Translations under genes and position numbers: made by a program
Notes under the pieces: model-generated
The model's input: only the letters and a program-made list of their open reading frames with translations
What the model was told of the DNA's origin: nothing
Databases searched by the model: none
Source of the DNA: Gemmatimonadaceae bacterium
GTDB taxonomy: Bacteria; Gemmatimonadota; Gemmatimonadetes; Gemmatimonadales; Gemmatimonadaceae
Direction: 5' to 3'
Assembly: GCA_013361335.1 (NCBI GenBank)
Contig: JABFYH010000115.1
Span: 1 to 64,000, forward strand
Length of the DNA stretch: 64,000 bases
Part shown: piece by piece, positions 34,202 through 42,048 of the stretch
Position numbering within the stretch: the first letter of the stretch is position 1
Layout of the letters: each line of letters begins with the position of its first letter

Positions 34202-35184
34202 AGGAGGCCGAGATCCGCAGCCGGACGGCCCACAACACCTACCTGGCTCTGGTGAGCGCGGACGCGGAACGGCTCGCGCAGGACCACTCGGCCTTTGCCG
34301 CGATCGACTGTCCATGCTGCGGCGGGCGATCCATCATCGAGGAGTTCCAGAAGGCCGGCTTTCGCTACGTGAGCTGCGAGTCGTGCGCGACCTTGTTCGT
34401 CAACCCGCGCCCGACGTTCGACTCGCTGATGGCGCTCTACGCCGACTCGCCATCGACCCGGTACTGGGTCGAGGAGTTCTTCAAGCCGATGGCCGAGGCG
34501 CGGCGCGCGCGGATCTTCCGGCCCCGCGCGCAGTACGTGGCCGAGCATTTTCCCGACGTCGCCCGTGGCCGGGTGGGTGACATCGGTGCCGGCTTCGGGC
34601 TGTTCCTCGAGGAGCTGCAAGCCCTCTGGCCGGCGGCGAACCTCGTCGCCATCGAGCCGTCGGCCGACATGGCGGCCATCCTCCGCACGAAGGGGATCCC
34701 GGTCGTCGAGCAGATGCTGGAGCAGGTGCCGCCGAGCGAGGCGGGCTTCGACCTGCTCACCGCCTTCGAGCTGTTCGAGCATCTCCACGACCCGGCGGGC
34801 TTCCTGCGCCACGTCGCGCGGCTGCTGCGGCCGGGCGGGGTGCTGTATCTCACCACGCTGAGCGGGTTCGGCTTCGACATCCAGGTGCACTGGGCGAGCT
34901 CGAAGAGCGTGTCGCCGCCGCATCATCTCAACTTCGCCAATCCCGCGTCCATGGCACGGCTGCTCGAGCGCACCGGGTTCGACGTGATCGAGATCGCGAC
35001 GCCAGGAGAGCTGGACTGGGACATCGTCGAAGGCAACTGGCAGCAGGAGGGGATCGATCCGGGGCGGCTGTGGCGCACCGTCTCCCGGCACGGCGGGGAC
35101 GACGCGAAGCGCCGGCTGCAGGGATGGATCCGGGAGAGCGGCTTCAGCTCCCACCTGCGCGCCGTCGCGCGCCGGCGAGGGTGA
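34198..35184 (+). CDS. SAM-dependent methyltransferase with zinc-ribbon N-terminus
   Basis: This 328-residue protein has CPCCGG and CESCATLFVNPRP (paired CxxC) before a Methyltransf_23 domain with VGDIGAGFGLFLEEL and TAFELFEHLHDPA. This architecture recalls sugar C-methyltransferases, which act on NDP-keto sugars, but the match is only to the general pattern. It overlaps the KdsB-like gene by ATGA and the oxidoreductase gene by GTGA, so it belongs to the same pathway. Its product may carry a C- or O-methyl group. Confidence 0.84.
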   Translation: MKEAEIRSRTAHNTYLALVSADAERLAQDHSAFAAIDCPCCGGRSIIEEFQKAGFRYVSCESCATLFVNPRPTFDSLMALYADSPSTRYWVEEFFKPMAEARRARIFRPRAQYVAEHFPDVARGRVGDIGAGFGLFLEELQALWPAANLVAIEPSADMAAILRTKGIPVVEQMLEQVPPSEAGFDLLTAFELFEHLHDPAGFLRHVARLLRPGGVLYLTTLSGFGFDIQVHWASSKSVSPPHHLNFANPASMARLLERTGFDVIEIATPGELDWDIVEGNWQQEGIDPGRLWRTVSRHGGDDAKRRLQGWIRESGFSSHLRAVARRRG

Positions 35185-36230
35185 CCGTGAAGCCTCCCCT
35201 TCGCGTCGGTGTGGCGGGGTACGGCGTCGTGGGTCGGCGGCGCCGGCAGGTCGTCGACGCCAATCCGCTCATGAAGACGGTCGCCGTCAGCGACATCACC
35301 TTCGCCGACGCGCCGCTCGAGGACAGCGCGGTGTACGTCGAGTCGTCGTGGGAGCGGCTGCTCGATCACGAGCTCGACGTCCTCATCGTGAGCCTACCCA
35401 ACCACATCGCGCCCGACGCGACGATCGCCGGGCTCGAGCATGGGCTGCACGTGTTCTGCGAGAAGCCGCCCGGCCGGTCCGTGGCGGACATCCGCCGCGT
35501 CCGCGCGGTGGAGCAGGCGCATCCCGGGCAGCGGCTCAAGTACGGCTTCAACCATCGCTACCACGACTCGGTCATCGAGACCAAGCGCATCATCGAGTCG
35601 GGGCGCTACGGGCGGGTGATCAACGTCCGCGGCGTGTACGGCAAGAGCTCGATCATTCCCTTCTCGGGCGGGTGGCGCTCCGAGCGGACGGTCGCCGGCG
35701 GCGGCATCCTGCTCGATCAGGGCATCCACATGCTCGACATGATCCGCTACTTCTGCGGCGACTTCGACGAGGTCCAGAGCTTCGTGTCGAACGGCTACTG
35801 GAAGCACGACGTCGAGGACAACGCGTACGCGCTGATGCGCTCGCGGCACGGCGTGGTGGCGATGATTCATTCGACGGCGACGCAGTGGCGCCACACCTTC
35901 CGCCTGGAGGTCACGCTCGAGGAGGCGCTGCTCGAGCTGACGGGGATCCTGTCCGGCTCCAAGAGCTACGGCGAGGAGCGCCTCACCGTGGTCCCACGAA
36001 AGGACGGCTCCGCGGTGGGGGCCCACGAGGAGACGACGACGCAGTATCTTGATGACCACTCCTGGAAGGACGAGATCGAGGAGTTCGCGGACGTTCTGCT
36101 GACGGGGGCGCCGGTCCTTCACGGAACCAGCTACGACGCGGAGCGGGTGATGGAGCTGGTGTTTCGCATCTATCACGCCGACTCGCGATGGCGCGAGGCG
36201 TACGACATTCCCGATCCTCGCGTGCCGTAA
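35181..36230 (+). CDS. Gfo/Idh/MocA family oxidoreductase
   Basis: This 349-residue NAD(P)-dependent oxidoreductase has LRVGVAGYGVVGRRR at the N-terminus, the EKP motif as CEKPPG and the C-terminal domain with GGILLDQGIHMLDM. The family oxidises or reduces sugars, cyclitols and sugar acids. GTG at 35181 overlaps the methyltransferase stop; GTG 35187 is the alternative. It is the fourth gene of the putative CMP-sugar operon. Confidence 0.9.
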   Translation: MTVKPPLRVGVAGYGVVGRRRRQVVDANPLMKTVAVSDITFADAPLEDSAVYVESSWERLLDHELDVLIVSLPNHIAPDATIAGLEHGLHVFCEKPPGRSVADIRRVRAVEQAHPGQRLKYGFNHRYHDSVIETKRIIESGRYGRVINVRGVYGKSSIIPFSGGWRSERTVAGGGILLDQGIHMLDMIRYFCGDFDEVQSFVSNGYWKHDVEDNAYALMRSRHGVVAMIHSTATQWRHTFRLEVTLEEALLELTGILSGSKSYGEERLTVVPRKDGSAVGAHEETTTQYLDDHSWKDEIEEFADVLLTGAPVLHGTSYDAERVMELVFRIYHADSRWREAYDIPDPRVP

Positions 36231-36247
36231 CACCCCAAGCCGATCCC

Positions 36248-36868
36248 ATGCCAAGCAAGCTCGAGGACCTGGCGCGCAGCGCCGCGTCACCCGCCGCGTT
36301 CGCGCGCGGATATTTCGACTATCTCAAGTCCGTGCTGGACGCCGTGTCGCCGGCGGCGATCGAGGCGCTCGTCGGTGAGCTCGAGGCCGTCCGGGCCGAG
36401 GGGCGGACGATGTTCATCGCCGGCAACGGCGGCTCCGCCACCACCGCAACCTCCATGGCGAACGACCTGGGGTTCGACGTCGTGAAGAAGAGCGGCACGA
36501 CGGTGCCCTTTCGCCTGCTCGCCCTGACCGACAGCAACGCGGTGCTGACGGCGGCCGCCAACGACATCGGGTACGAGCAGGTCTTCGTCACCCAGCTCGT
36601 GATGCACTGGCGCGAGGGCGATCGGCTGCTGCTCATCTCCGCCAGCGGCAACTCGCCGAACCTGATCGAGGCGGCCAAGTGGGTGAAGGCCCGGGGCGGC
36701 CGCGTCACGTCGTTCCTCGGCTTCGACGGCGGCCGGCTGCGCGAGCTGTCCGACGTGGTGGTCCACGTGCCGACGGTCAAGGGGGAGTACGGGCCGGTGG
36801 AGGACGCGCATCTGATCATCAACCACGTGCTCGCGCACTGGTTCCAGGTGCGCCTGCGCGGCAGCTGA
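36248..36868 (+). CDS. SIS-domain sugar isomerase (GmhA-like, zinc site altered)
   Basis: This 206-residue phosphosugar-binding protein has GNGGSA (59-64), LLISASGNSPN and EDAHLIINHVLAHWF. It resembles sedoheptulose-7-phosphate isomerase GmhA in length and motif order. By eye, however, the GmhA zinc ligands His61 and Glu65 correspond to Ser and Asp here (SATTATSMAND), so GmhA chemistry is doubtful. A phosphosugar aldose/ketose isomerisation feeding the operon is likely. TGATG joins it to the next gene. Confidence 0.85.
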   Translation: MPSKLEDLARSAASPAAFARGYFDYLKSVLDAVSPAAIEALVGELEAVRAEGRTMFIAGNGGSATTATSMANDLGFDVVKKSGTTVPFRLLALTDSNAVLTAAANDIGYEQVFVTQLVMHWREGDRLLLISASGNSPNLIEAAKWVKARGGRVTSFLGFDGGRLRELSDVVVHVPTVKGEYGPVEDAHLIINHVLAHWFQVRLRGS

Positions 36869-37608
36869 TGCAGCCCGACTTTGCGGGCCGGGTGGCGCTC
36901 GTCACCGGCGGCACCCGCGGCATCGGGCTCGCCGTCGCCGAGCAGCTCGCCGAGCGTGGCGCCACCGTGCACGTCACCGGGCGCGACGCGACCCGCGAGG
37001 AGTCGCGCGCCCTCGGCCGGCGGAGTGGGTGGACCTTTCACGCCGTCGACTACGCCGATCCGGCCGCCGTCGGCACGTTCATCGACGCCGTCGTGGCAAC
37101 GACGCCGTTCGACGTGCTCGTCAACAACGCCGGCATCAACCGCGTCCGGCCGATCGCGCAGACGCGGCTGGACGACTGGCGCGAGCTGCAGGCGGTCAAC
37201 CTCGAGGCGCCCCTTCGCCTCACGATGGCGGTGGCCGACGGCATGCAGCGGCGGCGATACGGCCGCATCGTCAACATCAGCTCGATCTTCGGCGTCGTGA
37301 GCAAGGCGCATCGCGCGCTCTACTCCATCTCCAAGTTCGGGATCCGCGGGCTCACCATTGCCTCCGCGCTCGAGCTGGCGCCCCACGGCGTGCTGGTGAA
37401 CGCCATGGCCCCCGGGTTCGTGCGCACCGAGCTGACGGCGAGCATCCTGAGCGAGGCGGAGCAGGAAGCGCTCGCGCGACAGGTACCCATGGGCCGCTTC
37501 GCCGAGGCGGGGGAGATCGCGCGGGTGATCTGCTTCCTCGCCAGCGAGGCGAACAGCTACATCACCGGCCAGACGATCGTCGCCGACGGGGGCTTCACGA
37601 GTGGCTGA
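36868..37608 (+). CDS. Classical SDR oxidoreductase (FabG-like)
   Basis: This 246-residue enzyme has ALVTGGTRGIGLA, NNAGINR, the catalytic Ser in NISSIFG and YSISK, plus the C-terminal YITGQTIVADGG common to FabG-like proteins. In this context it probably oxidises or reduces a sugar or cyclitol alcohol rather than a fatty acyl chain. The ATG shares one base with the SIS stop (TGATG), and its end overlaps the dehydroquinate-synthase-like gene by 8 bases. Confidence 0.9.
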   Translation: MQPDFAGRVALVTGGTRGIGLAVAEQLAERGATVHVTGRDATREESRALGRRSGWTFHAVDYADPAAVGTFIDAVVATTPFDVLVNNAGINRVRPIAQTRLDDWRELQAVNLEAPLRLTMAVADGMQRRRYGRIVNISSIFGVVSKAHRALYSISKFGIRGLTIASALELAPHGVLVNAMAPGFVRTELTASILSEAEQEALARQVPMGRFAEAGEIARVICFLASEANSYITGQTIVADGGFTSG

Positions 37609-38668
37609 GCCGCTGCTGATCCGGTCGCGGCTCTGGGACTACCCGGTGCGCTTCACCGCCGACGTGGCGGGTGCGCTCGACGCTGCGGCGGAGGAGCCCG
37701 GCGTGCTGGTGATCGACGCGACGGTGCGGGAGCGATTCGGCGTCGGCCGGTGGCGCGACGACCGTGTGATCACCATCCCGGCACACGAGGAGACGAAGAC
37801 CCTCGCCGGCAGTGGCGACCTTCTGGCGCAGCTGGTGGCCGGCGGCATGCGCCGCAGCCATCGCCTCGTCGTCGTCGGCGGGGGGATCGTGCAGGACGTG
37901 GCCAGCTTCGCGGCCTCCGTGCTCTATCGCGGCGTATCGTGGGTGTTCTTTCCCACGACCCTTCTCGCGCAGTGCGACAGCTGCATCGGCGGCAAGACGT
38001 CGATCAACCACGCCGGGGCCAAGAACATCCTCGGCAACTTCCATCCGCCGCGGGAAGTGGTGATCGACACCGGCTTCCTGGAGACGCTGCCGGACGCCGC
38101 GATCGGGTCGGGGATCGGCGAGATGCTTCACTACTTCGTCTACGCGGACAGCCCCTTTCTCGAGCGCACGGCACGCGAGCACGACGCGCTGCTCGGCGAC
38201 CGATCCCGCCTGGCCCCCTTCATCGACGAAAGCCTCCGGATCAAGCAGCGCGTCATCGAGCAGGACGAGTTCGAGCAGGGGGAGCGGGCGAAGTTCAACT
38301 ACGGGCACACCTTCGGCCATGCGCTCGAGGCGGCGACGGCGTACGCCGTGCCGCATGGCTACGCCGTGACGGTGGGGATGGACCTGGCGAACTTCGTGAG
38401 CCGCGAGATCGGGCTCATGGCGCCGGACACCTTCGACGCGCTGCACGCGGTGCTTCGCGTGAACTTTCCGGCGTACGACTGGCGCACGCTCGATCTCGCG
38501 AGCTACGCGACGCTCCTGACGCGGGACAAGAAGAACACCGCGACGCAGGTCCGCTGCATCCTCGCCGAGGGGCCCGGACGGCTCCGGGTGCACCCGCTGC
38601 GGCTCCGCGAGGACGGCCTCGATCGGCTCGTGCAGCGCTACTTCACGTCGGAGCTGCCGTATGCCTGA
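37601..38668 (+). CDS. Dehydroquinate-synthase-fold cyclase (sugar phosphate cyclase family)
   Basis: This 355-residue protein has the NAD-binding VVGGGIVQDV (91-100), PTTLLAQCDSCIGGKTSIN (118-136), GAKNILGNF, and the metal ligands Glu174, His236/240 (NYGHTFGH) and His252 (PHG). True dehydroquinate synthases read GxxEVIKYG around the Glu; here it is GEMLHYF, so the usual Lys is replaced. With a second-function context, a sugar-phosphate cyclase (as for valiolone or scyllo-inosose) or an alcohol-dehydrogenase-like role is likelier than shikimate synthesis. GTG start, 8-base overlap on both sides. Confidence 0.87.
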   Translation: MAEPLLIRSRLWDYPVRFTADVAGALDAAAEEPGVLVIDATVRERFGVGRWRDDRVITIPAHEETKTLAGSGDLLAQLVAGGMRRSHRLVVVGGGIVQDVASFAASVLYRGVSWVFFPTTLLAQCDSCIGGKTSINHAGAKNILGNFHPPREVVIDTGFLETLPDAAIGSGIGEMLHYFVYADSPFLERTAREHDALLGDRSRLAPFIDESLRIKQRVIEQDEFEQGERAKFNYGHTFGHALEAATAYAVPHGYAVTVGMDLANFVSREIGLMAPDTFDALHAVLRVNFPAYDWRTLDLASYATLLTRDKKNTATQVRCILAEGPGRLRVHPLRLREDGLDRLVQRYFTSELPYA

Positions 38669-39644
38669 CGGCGCGCGCGTTCTCATCACCACGGTGCCAT
38701 TCGGCGAGGTGGACGACACGCCGCTGCGGCTGCTCCGCGGCGCCGGCATCGACTTCACCGTCAATCCGCTCGGCCGCAAGCTGAAGCCCGCCGAGGCGGC
38801 CGAGATGGTGCGCGACTACGACATCGTGATCGCCGGTACCGAGCCGATCACCGACGACGTGATGGCCCGCGCGCCGCGGCTCAAGCTGATCAGCCGGGTG
38901 GGAGTCGGGCTCGATTCGGTGGATCTGCTGGCGGCGCGGCGCCGCGGCATCGGCGTGTCGTACACGGCCGACGCTCCCGCCGCCGCCGTGGCGGAGCTGA
39001 CGATCGGCCTCATCATCGACGTGCTACGGTCCGTCAGCGTGGCCAGCGCAAGCCTGCGCGCGGGGCGATGGGACCGGCTGTTCGGCCGTCGCATCGCCGA
39101 GTGCACGGTGGGCGTCGTGGGCATGGGGCGCATCGGGCGACGGGTGGTCCGTCACCTGTCGGCATTCGGCGGGCGCGTGCTGGTGTGCGACCGGGTGCTC
39201 GACGAAGGGTGGGCCCGGCAGTGGGGAGCGACGCCGGCCACCTTCGACGAGATCCTCCGCGAGTCGGACGTGGTCACGCTGCATGTCCCGCTGGCCCCGC
39301 AGACGCGGGGAATGATCGGGGCGGAGGAGATCGCGCGCATGCGGCCCGAGGCGGTGGTCGTGAACACGGCGCGGGGGGGTGTGGTGGACGAGGCCGCGCT
39401 GCTCGCGGCCCTGCGCGCCGGACGGCTGGCGGGCGCGGCGGTGGACGTGTTCGAGGAAGAGCCCTACCATGGGCCGCTGGCCGCCGAGCCTCGCTGCCTC
39501 GTCACGCCGCATCTCGGCTCGATGTCGCGGGACTGCCGCGCGCGAATGGAGATCGAGGCGACGGAGGAAGCCATCCGCTTCGCGCGTGGCGAGCCGCTGC
39601 AGCAATCCGTTCCCCCCGAGGAGTACGCGATCCGTGAGGGGTGA
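38661..39644 (+). CDS. D-isomer-specific 2-hydroxyacid dehydrogenase (SerA-like)
   Basis: This 327-residue NAD-dependent dehydrogenase has VGMGRIGRRV (nucleotide loop), NTARGGVVDE (catalytic Arg region) and VTPHLGS (catalytic His). It lacks the ACT regulatory domain of true phosphoglycerate dehydrogenases. It closes the eight-gene run and would interconvert a 2-keto and 2-hydroxy acid, in line with the aldolase and KdsB-like enzyme. The 3' end lies six bases from the converging rfbA. Confidence 0.9.
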   Translation: MPDGARVLITTVPFGEVDDTPLRLLRGAGIDFTVNPLGRKLKPAEAAEMVRDYDIVIAGTEPITDDVMARAPRLKLISRVGVGLDSVDLLAARRRGIGVSYTADAPAAAVAELTIGLIIDVLRSVSVASASLRAGRWDRLFGRRIAECTVGVVGMGRIGRRVVRHLSAFGGRVLVCDRVLDEGWARQWGATPATFDEILRESDVVTLHVPLAPQTRGMIGAEEIARMRPEAVVVNTARGGVVDEAALLAALRAGRLAGAAVDVFEEEPYHGPLAAEPRCLVTPHLGSMSRDCRARMEIEATEEAIRFARGEPLQQSVPPEEYAIREG

Positions 39645-39650
39645 GCGGGA

Positions 39651-40529
39651 CTAGATGCCGTGTGCGGCCAGGTGGCGGAGGTAGTTCCCGTACACGCTCG
39701 CTGGCGCCTCGGTCGCCAGCCGGGCGAAGGCGTCGGCGTCGATGAAACCGCGGTGCAGGGCGATCTCCTCGAGGCAGGCGATCTTGGCCCCCGTGCGCTC
39801 CTCGATGGCCTCGATGAAGACGCCCGCCTTGAGCAGCGACTCCGCGGTGCCGGTGTCGAGCCAGGCGATGCCGCGCCCGAGCGTCTCCACGTGCAACGTG
39901 CCGGCGTCGAGGTAGACGCGATTGAGGTCGGTGATCTCGAGCTCTCCGCGCGACGAGGGCGCAAGCTCGCGCGCGATGCGAATCACGTCGCCATCGTAGA
40001 AGTAGATGCCGGGAACGGCGTACCGGCTGCGGGGCGTCTTTGGCTTTTCTTCGAGGCTCACCGCCTTGCCCGCCGCGTCGAGCTCGACGACCCCGTAGTG
40101 GGTCGGGTCGGCGACGGCGTAGCCGAAGATGGTGGCGCCGTTGGTCCGCGCGGCCGCGCGCTGGAAGATCTGCGCGAGCCCTGCGCCGTGGAAGAGATTG
40201 TCCCCGAGGATGAGCGCGGACGGCGAGGCGCCGACGAAGTCGGCGCCGATCCGGAAGGCGTCGGCGAGGCCGGCGGGGCGGGGCTGCTCGGCGTAGGCGA
40301 AGCGCATCCCGAGGCGCTCTCCCGTGCCCAGCAGCGCCTCGTACCGCGGCAGGTCCGTGGGGGTGGAGATGATGAGCACCTCCCGGATTCCCGTCAGCAT
40401 CAGGACGGAGAGCGGGTAGTAGATCATCGGCTTGTCGTAGACCGGCAGCAGCTGCTTGGTGACGCCGAGCGTTGCCGGATAGAGCCGGGTCCCGGAGCCG
40501 CCGGCGAGGATGATCCCTTTGCGATGCAT
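39651..40529 (-). CDS. rfbA: Glucose-1-phosphate thymidylyltransferase
   Basis: This 292-residue enzyme, standard RmlA length, makes dTDP-glucose. GIILAGGSGTRLYPAT, KQLLPVYDKPMIYYPLS, LILGDNLFHG and the VEKPK-like LEEKPKTPRSRYAVPGIYFYD are textbook. It supplies dTDP-glucose for rfbBCD and for the 3-acetamido sugar module. It is the only rfbA in the window and stands alone on the minus strand between two rightward units. ATG at 40529; the track start at 40835 lies in non-coding upstream sequence. Confidence 0.96.
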   Translation of the reverse strand: MHRKGIILAGGSGTRLYPATLGVTKQLLPVYDKPMIYYPLSVLMLTGIREVLIISTPTDLPRYEALLGTGERLGMRFAYAEQPRPAGLADAFRIGADFVGASPSALILGDNLFHGAGLAQIFQRAAARTNGATIFGYAVADPTHYGVVELDAAGKAVSLEEKPKTPRSRYAVPGIYFYDGDVIRIARELAPSSRGELEITDLNRVYLDAGTLHVETLGRGIAWLDTGTAESLLKAGVFIEAIEERTGAKIACLEEIALHRGFIDADAFARLATEAPASVYGNYLRHLAAHGI

Positions 40530-40875
40530 GTCGGTTGGCGGTGAGGTGGACGATAATCTCGACATCGCGCGCCGGTTGCGGCAGTGGCGGTCGTCCGGGG
40601 GCGTTGCGCGGGCGGGCTGAATCTGCGTGCCGACCTTGAGATGGCCCGTCCCCGAGGGCATCTTTCCGCCCTGGATTTCGCGTCGCGGCTGCTGCGTTTC
40701 CGCGCGGCCGCGCGGTGCCGGGACGCCGCCGGCCACCGCTTCGCCGGCATCCTGTGGCGACTCGGCGGGCCGCCCCGCGACCATCGAGGATGCTGCTCTT
40801 GCGAACACCGGAACTCGGGATGGATGAACGTACACGGCGGGGTGGCTCGCGTCGCGGGTGCCGGTGGGTCACGGC
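40530..40875. other. Non-coding region between rfbA and the second Wzz gene
   Basis: About 346 bases with no supported gene, upstream of two divergent units. It contains a perfect 16-base palindrome, CCGCGCGGCCGCGCGG at 40700-40715, made of two copies of a self-complementary octamer. I see no recognisable promoter hexamers or JUMPstart/ops element. Overlapping ORFs on both strands there have no family resemblance. Confidence 0.45.
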
Positions 40876-42015
40876 ATGAGTGACACGCTGGTGCGCGACG
40901 AGCGGGGTGCCGTCGGGGACGCGCCACCGCGCGCCGCGTCGCCGCGTTCCGCGCGCTCGCCCGCCGCGGGCGCGGAGGATCTCACGCTCGTCCGGGTGAT
41001 GACGCAGCTGCTCCGCGATCGTCGTCGGATCCTGTTCTGGACGGCGCTGGTCGGCACCATCGCGCTCGTGATCGCGCTCGTTACCCGGCCCGTCTACTCG
41101 GCCGACGCCTCGTTCACTCCGCAGGTCGCCGACGCCGGCCGCTCCGGCCTCTCGTCGCTCGCCGGCCAGCTCGGACTGAGCATGCCCGGCAGCGCGGCGT
41201 CACAGTCGCAGTTCTATGCGGAGCTGCTGCGCTCTCATGCCCTGCTCGCGCCCCTCGCCACCGACACGCTCACGGTGCCGGAGCTCGGTCCGGGGCCGCG
41301 GACCTTTGCGTCCCTCTTCAAGGCAGAGGGCTCGCCGGAGCGCGTCGCCGAGGTGTTCGTCGAGCAGGCCACGCGCGCCTCGGCGGTGCACGTGAGCATC
41401 CAGACCGGCACGGTCAGCCTTCGCGTCACCACGCCGTGGCGGAGCGTGTCGCTGGCGCTGGCCAACCGGATGCTGCGCGGCGTGAACGAGTACAACGTGC
41501 GGTCGCGTCAGTCGCAGGCGGCGGAGGAGCGCCGCTTCGTCGAGGCGCGGCTGGCCGTGGCCCGCCAGGAGCAGCGCGCGGCCGAAGACCGGCTCGAGGG
41601 GTTCCTGCGGGCGAATCGGCAGTTCGTGTCGCCGGAGCTCACCTTCGCGCGCGAGCGGCTGCAGCGCGAGGTCAATCTGCAGCAGGCGCTGGTGAGCACC
41701 CTGGCCCAGTCGTACGAGGACGCGCGGATCCGCGAGGTGCGGGACACCCCGGTCATCACCATCGTCGAGTCGCCCTCGGCGTCCACGCTGCCCGACCCGC
41801 GCCGCCGGGCGTTCAAGGTGGCGGTCGGACTGCTGCTCGGCGCGCTGATCGGCATCGTCATCAGCCTGGCGAAGGACGCCATGGCGCGGCGGTCCGCGGT
41901 GGGCGATACGGAAACCGACGAGTTTCTGCGGCAGCTTCGCGCGGCCCGCGCCGATCTGGGCCGGTTGTTTCGCCGCCGGCGAGCGGGGAAGGCGTCGAGT
42001 GGCCAGCAGGTCTAG
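40876..42015 (+). CDS. Wzz-type chain-length determinant (set 2)
   Basis: This 379-residue inner-membrane protein has a proline/alanine-rich N-terminus, a first helix (ILFWTALVGTIALVIALV, about 52-70), then YSADASFTPQ as in the Wzz domain. A periplasmic coiled coil follows and a second helix (VAVGLLLGALIGIVISL) lies near 317-333. No kinase domain. It opens the second assembly set; the ATG follows the long rfbA-side gap. Confidence 0.85.
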   Translation: MSDTLVRDERGAVGDAPPRAASPRSARSPAAGAEDLTLVRVMTQLLRDRRRILFWTALVGTIALVIALVTRPVYSADASFTPQVADAGRSGLSSLAGQLGLSMPGSAASQSQFYAELLRSHALLAPLATDTLTVPELGPGPRTFASLFKAEGSPERVAEVFVEQATRASAVHVSIQTGTVSLRVTTPWRSVSLALANRMLRGVNEYNVRSRQSQAAEERRFVEARLAVARQEQRAAEDRLEGFLRANRQFVSPELTFARERLQREVNLQQALVSTLAQSYEDARIREVRDTPVITIVESPSASTLPDPRRRAFKVAVGLLLGALIGIVISLAKDAMARRSAVGDTETDEFLRQLRAARADLGRLFRRRRAGKASSGQQV

Positions 42016-42048
42016 CATCCCGCGCGGCTGCGGCGCACCGGCGTCGGC

